In this document: piece after piece, positions 7,081 through 15,393 of the stretch
Layout: each line of letters starts with the position of its first letter
How positions within the stretch are numbered: position 1 is the stretch's first letter
Assembly (NCBI GenBank): GCA_946633495.1
Contig: CAMPAX010000006.1
Coordinates: 1 to 26,292 of the forward strand
Source: an uncultured Lachnospiraceae bacterium
GTDB lineage: Bacteria; Bacillota; Clostridia; Lachnospirales; Lachnospiraceae
Length of the DNA: 26,292 nt
Direction: 5' to 3'
Notes under the pieces: generated by a model
The model's input: the letters and a program-made list of their open reading frames with translations, nothing else
What the model was told of the DNA's origin: nothing
Databases searched by the model: none
Translations under genes and position numbers: made by a program

Positions 7081-7530
7081 ATGGTAAAGCAGATACCCGT
7101 AAATATCAAGAAGATCAAGCCCAACGCCGCAATCCCGACGTACGGGTCTATGAACGCTGCCGGTGCAGACCTGTATGCCTGCATTGACAGCGCAGTTGTC
7201 GTCCGATCGGGCGAGACCGTGATGATCCCTACCGGGCTTACTGTGGAACTACCGGAGGGTTATGCGGGTCTGATCTATGCCCGAAGCGGTCTTGCCAGTA
7301 AGAAGGGGCTTGCCCCCGCAAATAAAGTCGGTGTTATCGATTCTGATTATCGTGGTGAAGTTCTTGTTGCACTGCACAACCATTCTTCTGCGGATGCCAC
7401 TGTGGAGCCGGGAGAACGGATCGCCCAGCTCGTCATCACTCCCTACATCATGGGCGTGTTTGAGGAAGTGGATGCCCTCTCCGACACGGAGCGCGGAGCC
7501 GGAGGTTTTGGATCCACGGGCACGAAATAA
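7081..7530 (+). CDS. dut: dUTP diphosphatase (dUTPase)
   Basis: Hydrolyses dUTP to dUMP and pyrophosphate, keeping uracil out of DNA and feeding dTMP synthesis. All five motifs of the trimeric dUTPase family are present in 149 residues: AAGADLYA (motif 1), ARSGLASKKGL (2), NKVGVIDSDYRGEV (3, with the catalytic Asp), ERIAQLVI (4) and RGAGGFGSTG (5, the C-terminal P-loop-like lid). The start at 7081 is chosen because AGAGG lies 7 nt upstream and the protein aligns from MVKQIPV; the frame is open back to 7006. Its place after nrdD and nrdG makes a dNTP-supply cluster. A strong terminator follows. Confidence 0.97.
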   Translation: MVKQIPVNIKKIKPNAAIPTYGSMNAAGADLYACIDSAVVVRSGETVMIPTGLTVELPEGYAGLIYARSGLASKKGLAPANKVGVIDSDYRGEVLVALHNHSSADATVEPGERIAQLVITPYIMGVFEEVDALSDTERGAGGFGSTGTK

Positions 7531-7543
7531 CCACGGAAATACG

Positions 7544-7561
7544 CCCTGCAGACAAGCAGGG
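7544..7561 (+). repeat. small hairpin between dut and its terminator
   Basis: CCCTGC (7544-7549) and GCAGGG (7556-7561) form a 6-bp stem around a 6-nt loop. It sits 20 nt before the dut terminator, within the possible mgtE leader. Confidence 0.4.
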
Positions 7562-7580
7562 ATCCGATCAGAGAATTTAT

Positions 7581-7624
7581 ACGACAGAACGCCGACGGGA
7601 ATCCGAGTGTTCTGTCGTTTTTTA
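7581..7624 (+). terminator. intrinsic terminator after dut
   Basis: A perfect 10-bp stem (ACGACAGAAC at 7581-7590, GTTCTGTCGT at 7609-7618) is followed by a T-run (7618-7623). Only 59 bp then remain before mgtE and they show no clear promoter, so partial read-through or attenuation into mgtE is possible. Confidence 0.88.
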
Positions 7625-7682
7625 TGTTCGAAGGCCGCACCGCAGCCAGGCGTACAAAATACAGAAAAAGGAGGTACCCTCC

Positions 7683-9074
7683 ATGGACAACCAGGAAGTA
7701 AAAAAGGTCGAAACCACCGGCTTCGACATCGACGAATTTGATATGGAGCACCTGTCTCAGCTTCTGAAGGATCGGAAGCTGCACGAAGCCCGGGAGCTGC
7801 TTTCGGCGCTGAATGAAGTCGATCTGGCTGAGATCCTTGGCGAACTGGACGAAGAAGAACTCTCCATCGCGTTCCGGATCCTGCCGAAGGAGCTGGCCGC
7901 TGATGCATTCTCCTACCTCGAACCGGAGACCCAGGAGGCGCTGATCCGCGCCTTCTCCGATAAGGAGCTTGGATTCATCATTGAAAACCTGTTCCTCGAC
8001 GATACCGTCGATATGATCGAGGAGATGCCCGCCAGCGTGGTACAGAGGATCCTCAGGAACACGGACCCTGTGACCCGCCGCGAGATCAACGAACTTCTGA
8101 AATATCCGGAGGACTCCGCCGGAAGCATCATGACCACCGAGTATGTGCGTCTCCAGGAGGAAATGACCGTCCGAGAGGCATTTGACCGCATCCGTAAGGT
8201 CGGCGTGGACAAGGAGACCATTTATACCTGTTACGTCACAAATGCCAAGCGTGAGCTTCTGGGCGTCGTCACCATCAAGGATCTGCTCCTGGCCGAGTAT
8301 GAAACCCGGATCCGGGACATCATGGAGACGAACATCATCTATGTAACCACCACCGAGGACCAGGAGAAAGTTGCCCACTCCTTCGACCGTTATAACTTCC
8401 TCTCCCTTCCGGTTGTTGACAATGAACAACGACTTGTCGGGATCATCACCTTCGATGATGTCATCGATGTCCTGCAGGAAGAGAATACCGAGGATATCGA
8501 GCGAATGGCCGCCATCATCCCTACGGACAAGCCGTACATGAAGACCACTGCTTTCGAGACCTTCAAGAAGAGGATCCCATGGCTTTTGCTGCTGATGATC
8601 TCCGCTACCTTTACCGGTGCCATCATCACCCATTATGAGCAGGCATTGGGGGCCTACGTGGTCCTTACCGCCTACATCCCCATGCTGATGGATACCGGCG
8701 GAAATGCCGGTTCTCAAGCCTCCGTCTCCATCATCCGTGGTCTTTCTCTGGAGGAGATCGAATTCAGCGATATCTTCCGGATTCAGGGAAAAGAATTCTT
8801 CGTCTCCCTGATGTGCGGAGCCACCCTGGCAGTGGCCAACTTCGGGAAGCTGATCTTCTTCGACAAAGTGGAGATCGTAGTTGCAGCCGTTGTATGCCTG
8901 ACACTGGTATGCACCGTGATCGTGGCTAAATTTGTGGGCTGTTCCCTCCCGATCCTTGCGAAAAAGATCGGATTTGACCCGGCGGTCATGGCAAGCCCCT
9001 TTATCACCACCATTGTAGATGCGCTTTCACTGCTGATCTATTTCCAGTTTGCATCTCATATCCTCGGAATCTAA
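7683..9074 (+). CDS. mgtE: magnesium transporter MgtE
   Basis: A membrane Mg2+ channel gated by intracellular Mg2+. The 463-residue product matches the family in order and length. A helical N domain (about residues 15-135) is followed by two CBS domains (about 140-260, with EDSAGSIMTTEYV, YVTNAKRELLGVVTIKDLL and LPVVDNEQRLVGIITFDDV). A connecting helix leads to five transmembrane segments from about residue 295. The conserved pore segment PMLMDTGGNAGSQAS (near 332-346) and the late motif DPAVMASPFITTIVDALSLL are present. AGGAGG lies 8 nt before the ATG. No M-box (magnesium riboswitch) fits in the 59 bp after the dut terminator. The stop codon lies in the 5' arm of a long shared hairpin. Confidence 0.97.
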   Translation: MDNQEVKKVETTGFDIDEFDMEHLSQLLKDRKLHEARELLSALNEVDLAEILGELDEEELSIAFRILPKELAADAFSYLEPETQEALIRAFSDKELGFIIENLFLDDTVDMIEEMPASVVQRILRNTDPVTRREINELLKYPEDSAGSIMTTEYVRLQEEMTVREAFDRIRKVGVDKETIYTCYVTNAKRELLGVVTIKDLLLAEYETRIRDIMETNIIYVTTTEDQEKVAHSFDRYNFLSLPVVDNEQRLVGIITFDDVIDVLQEENTEDIERMAAIIPTDKPYMKTTAFETFKKRIPWLLLLMISATFTGAIITHYEQALGAYVVLTAYIPMLMDTGGNAGSQASVSIIRGLSLEEIEFSDIFRIQGKEFFVSLMCGATLAVANFGKLIFFDKVEIVVAAVVCLTLVCTVIVAKFVGCSLPILAKKIGFDPAVMASPFITTIVDALSLLIYFQFASHILGI

Positions 9075-9138
9075 AAAGGATTCCGGGAGAAGATATCCTG
9101 TCACATGGACCAGGTATCCTCTCCCGGGATCCTTTTTT
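9073..9138. terminator. long bidirectional terminator between mgtE and the PrsA-like gene
   Basis: An imperfect stem of about 27 bp joins AAAAAGGATTCCGGGAGA... (from 9073) to ...CTCCCGGGATCCTTTTTT (to 9138), with only G-U or single-base irregularities and a loop of about 10 nt. A-run and T-run ends let it terminate both convergent genes. Its arms overlap the mgtE stop codon and reach the stop of the minus-strand gene. Confidence 0.9.
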
Positions 9139-10223
9139 CAAAACGTGATCTGATCATAAACGTCAAAATTCACGGATTCCTCATAGTGATAATTGGGGTC
9201 GATCTCTTTCAGCCATTGCGTATACAGCTTCGAGAAATATTTATTCTGCTCCTCACGTTCCATCTCGGCTTTTCTTTTATCCGTAGCCACGCGGTCTGTC
9301 AGTGCCTTCATGCAGAACAGGTGATATCCGTACTCCGTCTCCGTCACCAGACTGGTTGCACCGTCCTCCAATGCATAGATCTTATCCGCAACTTCTTTTC
9401 CGTACTCCGAACGTACCTCCTCCGGCGTCATGGTTTTGGGCATCGTATCCATGAGTCCGTAATATGCGGCGATCACTGCCGGATCTCTCTCCGTACCCGT
9501 ATCCAGAGGAGAGATCAGCGAATCATAGGCCTGTACCGCCTTATCATACTGTTCCTTCTTCGCCGCTTCATCCATGGGCTGAACAACTCCGTCGGAATTC
9601 TCCGTATAGAAGGGGAAATAAAGGTCATAAAATGTAGTCTCCCTCGCTCGTTCGTCGGAGATCTCGATCCCTGCCTGCTCCATGATCACCGCATATACCT
9701 TAGCGGCAAGCACATTATCTTCCATACAGACCTTTACCTGATCGCGCGACAGTTCCGTGTCCTCGATCTGAATGTCGGTAAGATTCTTCCAGAACGCCTC
9801 CGTATCCGCCTCGATCTTCTTCTTGTCTTCCGTGCTAAGAGACACACCGTAATCGTTGGCTTTGGCCACGAGGACCTTCACCTTGACTATATTCTCTATC
9901 ACATCCTTCCGGGTAAGCGCCCGAAGGCTTTGCTCCTGCCCCTCCGGCATAAGGACGTTCATGGACCAGATATCCGGGCCATAAGTTTTAACATAATCCT
10001 CGATCACGGATTCGGCATAGAGGTACACCTCCCCTTTCAGGATGTCATTTCCCTGAAAGCGAAATACCACATTTTCCCCGGAGGCTGCCTGTTCTGTCGA
10101 AGCCGGATCCGCCTCGGATCCCGATCCGCAGGCTGTAAATGTTAGCGAAATCGCCGACACCAGCAGCAGGGAGGTCAGCCTCACGAACCTCTTTTTCTTT
10201 TTTACATGCTCAAATCCAAACAT
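9138..10223 (-). CDS. PrsA/SurA-like peptidyl-prolyl isomerase lipoprotein
   Basis: Probably an extracytoplasmic foldase. The 361-residue product has a basic N-terminus (EHVKKKKRF), a hydrophobic stretch and the lipobox-like end LTFTAC (Cys32). A long helical SurA/PrsA-like N domain follows. A parvulin-like segment at about residues 270-320 ends in ALEDGATSLVTETEYGYHLFCM, matching the typical closing motif of PpiC domains (GE.S.....GYH). The parvulin core appears degenerate, so chaperone activity without isomerase activity is possible. GGAAGG lies 6 nt before the ATG. It is 54 bp downstream of mfd, probably the last gene of the glmU-pth-mfd run, and ends in the terminator shared with mgtE. 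Confidence 0.8.
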   Translation of the reverse strand: MFGFEHVKKKKRFVRLTSLLLVSAISLTFTACGSGSEADPASTEQAASGENVVFRFQGNDILKGEVYLYAESVIEDYVKTYGPDIWSMNVLMPEGQEQSLRALTRKDVIENIVKVKVLVAKANDYGVSLSTEDKKKIEADTEAFWKNLTDIQIEDTELSRDQVKVCMEDNVLAAKVYAVIMEQAGIEISDERARETTFYDLYFPFYTENSDGVVQPMDEAAKKEQYDKAVQAYDSLISPLDTGTERDPAVIAAYYGLMDTMPKTMTPEEVRSEYGKEVADKIYALEDGATSLVTETEYGYHLFCMKALTDRVATDKRKAEMEREEQNKYFSKLYTQWLKEIDPNYHYEESVNFDVYDQITF

Positions 10224-10277
10224 TTATTACCTTCCTTATGAGGCATCCGATCCTTGAATCCTCTGCCCCGCTCCATT

Positions 10278-13200
10278 TTACTGTACTCCGTTCTGTAATC
10301 CGTGGAACAGCAGCTCTTTCATGGCACTCACATCCTCCGACACCCGATCCATAAGCTCTTCAGGGATCAGGATGGAACGCGGAACCGCAAATCCGGACTG
10401 TTCCCCGATCACAAGGCGCATTTTCTTCCGACGTTTCAGGAGCTTCGAAACCCCGGCGGGATCTGCTTCGGTTCCGTTTCGGATCAGATAGACCACTTCT
10501 CCATCCTGATACCGAATGTCCGTAATGCCGCAGCTATGAGCGATCGGGCGGAGCTCCGCTACTCTCAGCAGACACTCCACTTCCCGGGGAAGATCCCCGA
10601 AACGGTCCTGCATCTCGATCCGGATCGCATCCGCATCATCACTTGTTCGGATCTTGTAGATCCTCTTATAAAGCTCCAGTTTCAGAAACTCATTTCGCAC
10701 ATATGAATCCGGGATATAGGCATTGACCGGAAGATTAATGGTGGTGTCAAACTCGTCTTCTTCCTCCACCTGTTCTCCTTTTTTCCTGCGGATCGCAGCC
10801 GAGAGCATTTTCACATACAGATCGTAACCCACGTCCTCCAGATGACCGGACTGTTCCATGCCAAGAACAGTTCCCGCCCCTCGGATCTCCAGATCCCGCA
10901 TGGAAATCTTATAGCCGGAGCCCAGTTCCGTAAATTCGCGGATCGCCGAAAGCCGCCTCTCCGCTTCTTCCCTTATCATCTTATTCTTATCATACATCAG
11001 AAATGCATAGGCGCTCCGCCCGGATCGTCCTACACGGCCCCGCAGCTGATAGAGCTGTGCCAGGCCGAAACGGTCCGCATGGTGGATGATGATGGTATTC
11101 ACGTTCGGGATATCCAGACCGGTCTCAATGATGGTGGTGGCTACGAGGATATCGATCTTCTTATCCACGAAATCCTTCATCAGATGCTCCAATTCGCGTG
11201 AAGACATCTTCCCGTGGGCAAATTCGACCTTTGCGTCCGGAAGCATCTCTCTGAGTTCCTCTGCGATCCTGGCTATATTATCTACCCGGTTATAGACATA
11301 GTACACCTGTCCTCTGCGGATCAGCTCCCGCTGACACGCCTCCTTCACAAGCTCCTTGTCATACTCCATTACAAATGTCTGGATCGGTCTTCGATCCACC
11401 GGAGGCTCCTGCAGGAGACTGAGATCCCGGATCCCTGCCAGACTCATGTGGAGGGTCCTCGGGATGGGCGTGGCTGTCAGCGTCAGAACATCCACCGTAC
11501 TCCTGAGCTGTTTGATCTTCTCTTTATGCTTAACGCCGAACCGCTGCTCTTCATCAATGACAAGAAGCCCGAGCTTTGAGAATTCCACATCCTGTGACAG
11601 AAGGCGGTGGGTTCCGATCACAATATCCACGGAGCCGTCCTTGATCCCGGCGATGGTCGCCTTTACATCCTTCGGCGTACAGAAGCGGGACAGCATCCGG
11701 ATATTCACCGGATACCCGGAAAGGCGGCTCACAAATGTCTCATAATGCTGCTGCGCCAAAATGGTCGTCGGAACCAAAAAGGCCACCTGTCTGCCGTCCT
11801 GTACTGCTTTAAATGCGGCACGGATCGCCACCTCCGTCTTCCCGAAGCCCACATCGCCGCAGATCAGTCGATCCATGATCTTGTCAGATTCCATATCACG
11901 CTTCGTCTCTTCGATGGCGCTCATCTGGTCATCCGTCTCTTCATAGGGGAAGCTCTCTTCAAACTCCCGCTGCCATACGGTATCCGGTGAGAACCGGTAT
12001 CCGCCTTTGGCCTGCCGTTCGGCATAAAGGTCGATCAGCTCCTGAGCCACCTCGTCCACCCGGGCACGCACCCGGCGCTTCGTATTCTCCCAGGTCTTTC
12101 CGCCCAGTCGGTTCAGCTTCGGATGCGCAGTCTGATCCGCATATTTTCCGATCATGGACAGATGCTCCACAGGAATGAACAGATTCCCGCCGTCCGCATA
12201 CTCGATACTGATATAATCCTGGAACCTTCCATCCGTCTCGATCTGTTCGATCCCGCGGTAAATACCGATTCCATGCCGTTCATGTACTACATAATCTCCC
12301 GGATGAAGCTCGCCCAGCTGCGAGATCCCGTTTCCGGAGTGCTTCAGCTTGCGTCTTCGTGTCTTTTCCTTATCCTTTCGGAGCACCTCCGACTCCGTAA
12401 GGACCATGAGTTTTACCTCCGGAAGCTGAAATCCGCTTTCCAGACCACCCTTGGTGACCATGACCTCCCGCGGTTGGAGAACTCTGGAACGGTCATCCGA
12501 AAAATATGCCTCAATCCCCCGTTCTCTCAGGGTTTCCACCAAACGTCCCGCACGGGTTTTTGACGGAGATACAAAGAGGATCTTATACCCCTCATCTCTG
12601 TACCGGCCAACCATTTCCGCAAGCTCATCGAATTTTCCCCCAAAGGGCTGGATATGCTTCACGGATATATCTTTATCCACAGCCTGGACGAGGGTATTTC
12701 CCCGTTCTGTAAACTCTGAATAATAAACTGCCGCTTCCTTCACGATCCGCCCGAGGATCTCCTTCTCATCAAAAAGGACTTCCGCCTGTCTGGGCAGGAT
12801 CTGTCCCTGCTCCAGCCGGGAACGCATGGCATCCCGGAATTCCGTCCCATACACCTCGGCACGAAGCTCGGTCTTCTTCGGATCATCCACGAATATCATC
12901 GTATTCTCAGGAAAATAGTCTAAAAATGATACGGAATCCGGGTAAAAATACATTACCAGACTGTCTACGTTGGAAGCTCCGGAAAAATCCCGAAGATCGT
13001 CCTTCATCGATTCTACCGTTCGTTTCAGCCGCGCGTATTCCTCCGTCCGGAAGGACTCTTTGAAAACGGCCGCAGTTTTCGAATAGTCGTCTTCGATCCT
13101 TCTCAGTCCACGACGCATCCGGCTCTCATCCAGGACGAATTCCGTTGCGGGAAGGATCTCGATCTTATCTAACTCTTCGATGGATCGTTGGCTCGATGCA

Positions 13201-13829
13201 TCGAACGCCCGAATGGATTCGATCTCATCTCCCCAGTATTCAAAACGCACCGGGCATTCTTCCGTGAGAGGAAAGATATCCAGGATCCCTCCCCGGACGG
13301 AGAACTGTCCGGTCACCTCAACCAACGGAACAGACTCGTAGCCCATTTCCGTGAATATACGCTGGAGTTCCGTCAGTGCGATCTCCTGCCCCTTTTCCAA
13401 AACCACCGTGTTCTTCCGAACGGTTTCCGGTGCAGGGATCCGGTCCATCAACCCCTCTACGGAGGCAATGATCACGGAAGATTCTCCGTCCTGAAGTCGC
13501 TTGATGATCTCCAGACGCTTTCTGGCCGCCAGATTTCCATGAACATCCGCATAGTAAAAAAGCACATCCTTCGACGGATAGACATAGCTCTTCCTGTCAT
13601 AGAACCGATAGTCCTGGCGGATCTGTTCCGCTCTGGCCTCGTCATAGGTAATGATCAGCACCTGTGCGGCATCTCCTCGCAGCGCTTCCGTCACCAAAGG
13701 GCGGATGCTCTTTGATGCGCCGCTGATGGCAACCGGTGTTAACTCATCCCGGATCGCCGTCTTGACATCCCGGATACATTCCATTTCAGATACCGGATCA
13801 CAGATCGTTTTTATACAATTCAGGTTCAT
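10278..13829 (-). CDS. mfd: transcription-repair coupling factor Mfd
   Basis: Removes RNA polymerase stalled at DNA lesions and recruits UvrA for strand-specific excision repair. The 1183-residue product has the full family length. An N-terminal UvrB-homology module is followed by the RNA-polymerase-interacting CarD-like domain (about residues 505-560, HPGDYVVHERHGIGIYRGIE). The RecG-like translocase has Walker A GDVGFGKTE (near 655), the DEEQ box in DEEQRFG (near 757), LTATPIPRTL and QLRGRVGRSGR (near 928). A TRCF C-terminal domain follows. AAGGGG lies 5 nt before the ATG. It stands between pth and the PrsA-like gene, as in the pth-mfd order common in Firmicutes. No frameshift is seen. Confidence 0.98.
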   Translation of the reverse strand: MNLNCIKTICDPVSEMECIRDVKTAIRDELTPVAISGASKSIRPLVTEALRGDAAQVLIITYDEARAEQIRQDYRFYDRKSYVYPSKDVLFYYADVHGNLAARKRLEIIKRLQDGESSVIIASVEGLMDRIPAPETVRKNTVVLEKGQEIALTELQRIFTEMGYESVPLVEVTGQFSVRGGILDIFPLTEECPVRFEYWGDEIESIRAFDASSQRSIEELDKIEILPATEFVLDESRMRRGLRRIEDDYSKTAAVFKESFRTEEYARLKRTVESMKDDLRDFSGASNVDSLVMYFYPDSVSFLDYFPENTMIFVDDPKKTELRAEVYGTEFRDAMRSRLEQGQILPRQAEVLFDEKEILGRIVKEAAVYYSEFTERGNTLVQAVDKDISVKHIQPFGGKFDELAEMVGRYRDEGYKILFVSPSKTRAGRLVETLRERGIEAYFSDDRSRVLQPREVMVTKGGLESGFQLPEVKLMVLTESEVLRKDKEKTRRRKLKHSGNGISQLGELHPGDYVVHERHGIGIYRGIEQIETDGRFQDYISIEYADGGNLFIPVEHLSMIGKYADQTAHPKLNRLGGKTWENTKRRVRARVDEVAQELIDLYAERQAKGGYRFSPDTVWQREFEESFPYEETDDQMSAIEETKRDMESDKIMDRLICGDVGFGKTEVAIRAAFKAVQDGRQVAFLVPTTILAQQHYETFVSRLSGYPVNIRMLSRFCTPKDVKATIAGIKDGSVDIVIGTHRLLSQDVEFSKLGLLVIDEEQRFGVKHKEKIKQLRSTVDVLTLTATPIPRTLHMSLAGIRDLSLLQEPPVDRRPIQTFVMEYDKELVKEACQRELIRRGQVYYVYNRVDNIARIAEELREMLPDAKVEFAHGKMSSRELEHLMKDFVDKKIDILVATTIIETGLDIPNVNTIIIHHADRFGLAQLYQLRGRVGRSGRSAYAFLMYDKNKMIREEAERRLSAIREFTELGSGYKISMRDLEIRGAGTVLGMEQSGHLEDVGYDLYVKMLSAAIRRKKGEQVEEEDEFDTTINLPVNAYIPDSYVRNEFLKLELYKRIYKIRTSDDADAIRIEMQDRFGDLPREVECLLRVAELRPIAHSCGITDIRYQDGEVVYLIRNGTEADPAGVSKLLKRRKKMRLVIGEQSGFAVPRSILIPEELMDRVSEDVSAMKELLFHGLQNGVQ

Positions 13830-13887
13830 ATTTTCCCCTTCCGATAAATGGTGGAACTCTTTTGATCCGATGATGTTACCCTTTCAG

Positions 13888-13930
13888 ATCAGTTGTATAG
13901 ATTCTGTCATATCAGTTGTATAGATTCTGT
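13888..13930. repeat. tandem duplication at the 3' end of pth
   Basis: The 20-bp sequence ATCAGTTGTATAGATTCTGT occurs at 13888-13907 and 13911-13930 (period 23). The second copy encodes the last residues (QNLYN) and stop of pth; the first is a non-coding copy just past the stop. A recent slippage duplication is the simplest reading. Confidence 0.85.
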
Positions 13931-14469
13931 GCCGCCTGCAGGCCCTCCTTGATGATCAGCCTGACGGCGTCCGCTGCCTTCTCACAGGTCTCCCGAAATA
14001 CCGGGAACTCCTCCTTCGGAATCCTCCCCAGTACATGATCTGCCAGGTCCCACTCCGCCGGTTTCTTCCCGACACCGATCCGTACCCGGTCGAAGGTGTC
14101 CGTACCGATGCAGCTGATGATGCTCTTTAAGCCATTGTGTCCACCGGCACTGCCCTGGCCGCGAATCCGCATTCGTCCCACATCCAGGTCCACGTCATCC
14201 ACCAGTACGATCAGATCCTCCGGTGTACAGTTATAGAAATGCAGCAATGGCTGTACCGCCTCCCCCGAAAGGTTCATATACGTCTGCGGCATGGCAAGAA
14301 CGACCTTCTCCCCTTCGATCAGGCCGTGTCCTGTGATGCTCTTGCATTCCTTCCTGGAGAGGGAGATGTTGCAGCTGTCGGCCAGCTGCGTAAGTGCAGC
14401 GAAGCCGGTGTTGTGGCGGGTTCCGGCATACTTCATGCCGGGATTCCCGAGTCCTACGATGATCTTCAT
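13912..14469 (-). CDS. pth: peptidyl-tRNA hydrolase
   Basis: Releases tRNA from peptidyl-tRNA that drops off the ribosome. The 185-residue product has the usual length. Motifs are KIIVGLGNPGMKYAGTRHN with the catalytic His, PQTYMNLSG, the VLVDDVDLDVGRMRIRGQG region with the conserved Asp, and GGHNGLKSI. ATG at 14469 is chosen because GGAG lies 6 nt upstream; the in-frame TTG at 14481 would put that ribosome site inside the gene. The locus order glmU-(prs)-pth-mfd is the Bacillus/Clostridium order, here without prs. The gene end is tandemly duplicated (see the repeat entry). Confidence 0.97.
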   Translation of the reverse strand: MKIIVGLGNPGMKYAGTRHNTGFAALTQLADSCNISLSRKECKSITGHGLIEGEKVVLAMPQTYMNLSGEAVQPLLHFYNCTPEDLIVLVDDVDLDVGRMRIRGQGSAGGHNGLKSIISCIGTDTFDRVRIGVGKKPAEWDLADHVLGRIPKEEFPVFRETCEKAADAVRLIIKEGLQAAQNLYN

Positions 14470-14528
14470 GGTAATCTCCAAATGTTCATGTCATTCAAAA
14501 CAGCGAAGAGAACGCCCTGCCCAGCGAC

Positions 14529-14560
14529 AGGATTCTTCGCCCTTCGGCTCAGGATGACAG
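14529..14560. repeat. dispersed-repeat-like sequence between glmU-like gene and pth
   Basis: On the minus strand the sequence beginning CTGTCATCCTGAGCCGAAGG and continuing GCGAAGAATC resembles a short intergenic sequence family (TGTCATCCTGAGCGAAGCGAA and variants) that I recall recurring in many bacterial genomes, with no agreed function. It follows the stop of the shortened glmU by only a few bases. The resemblance is from memory and not checked. Confidence 0.5.
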
Positions 14561-14565
14561 CCGAT

Positions 14566-15297
14566 TTATGACCGGGCACTCATGATGGCCTCGGCCTCCG
14601 CCAGCTGATCCTTGGTGTTGACGCCCAGAATTTCATTCGTGTCGCTGACGGGCATGGCATCCACCCGTCCGCCGGCAGCCTTGATGATCTCAATGGTATC
14701 CGTCAGATAATATTCACCCTGTGCATTGTCGTTGGTGAGCTTGCTGAGGCTGTCCCGGAGCATGGCGGTATCAAAGAGATACATACCTGCATTGATCTCC
14801 TTCGTGAGACGTTCCTCCTCCGTACAGTCCTTATGCTCTGTAATCTTCAGGAACGCTCCATTTGCATCCCGGATGATCCGGCCATAGCCCGTAGGATCTT
14901 CCAGGATGGCAGAAAGCACCGTAACCCCATTCCCTTCCGCACGATGCGCCTCACACAGCTTCTTCAGGGTATCCGCGGTTACCAGCGGCGTATCTCCGCA
15001 GAGGATCAGGGTCTCGCCCTCATTCCCCAGCTGATCCGCTGCACACATCACGGCATGTCCGGTTCCCAGCTGCTCGGTCTGCTCTGCATAAAGCACGGTA
15101 TCCTGCAGCTCTGCATGGACCATCTCACTCTTATATCCGGCGATCACCACCACCCGGTCGGCTCCGGCCCCGCGGGCCGCCTCGATCACGTGGCTTACCA
15201 TAGGCTTCCCGCAGCAGGTATGCAGCACCTTCGGCAGCTCTGACTCCATTCTTGTTCCCTTGCCCGCAGCAAGGATCAGTGCGGTCAACTGACTCAT
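14566..15297 (-). CDS. GlmU-like nucleotidyltransferase, uridylyltransferase domain only
   Basis: Expected to make UDP-GlcNAc from GlcNAc-1-phosphate and UTP, a precursor of peptidoglycan. The 243-residue product matches the N-terminal half of GlmU: LILAAGKGTRM (nucleotide binding), EQLGTGHAVMCA, CGDTPLV with the metal-binding Asp, KEINAGMYLFD, and NDNAQGEYYLTDTIEI. It stops just after GVNTKDQLAEAE, where GlmU enters its linker helix, so the left-handed beta-helix acetyltransferase domain (about 200 residues) is absent. No remnant is seen in the 96 bp to pth. AAGGAG precedes the ATG. The position upstream of pth and mfd fits glmU. A related sugar-phosphate nucleotidyltransferase with another substrate is possible. 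Confidence 0.88.
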   Translation of the reverse strand: MSQLTALILAAGKGTRMESELPKVLHTCCGKPMVSHVIEAARGAGADRVVVIAGYKSEMVHAELQDTVLYAEQTEQLGTGHAVMCAADQLGNEGETLILCGDTPLVTADTLKKLCEAHRAEGNGVTVLSAILEDPTGYGRIIRDANGAFLKITEHKDCTEEERLTKEINAGMYLFDTAMLRDSLSKLTNDNAQGEYYLTDTIEIIKAAGGRVDAMPVSDTNEILGVNTKDQLAEAEAIMSARS

Positions 15298-15355
15298 TTA
15301 TCTGTCTCCTTTTCTATTTTCCTCGATTGTTCCACGAACGAATTATCACTCATGT

Positions 15356-15383
15356 AGTTTACACGTTTCCAAAGGAAAGTCAA
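15356..15383 (-). promoter_or_regulatory. candidate promoter for glmU-like/pth/mfd genes
   Basis: On the minus strand TTGACT (15378-15383), a 16-bp spacer and TAAACT (15356-15361). The spacer holds a 13-nt palindrome, TTTCC-AAA-GGAAA on the plus strand, that could be an operator. Confidence 0.6.
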
Positions 15384-15393
15384 GGCTGACCCA

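Noticed and set aside
7443..8717. A 424-codon frame antisense to mgtE and the end of dut
   Set aside because: It crosses the strong dut terminator and is the mirror of conserved CBS and membrane segments.
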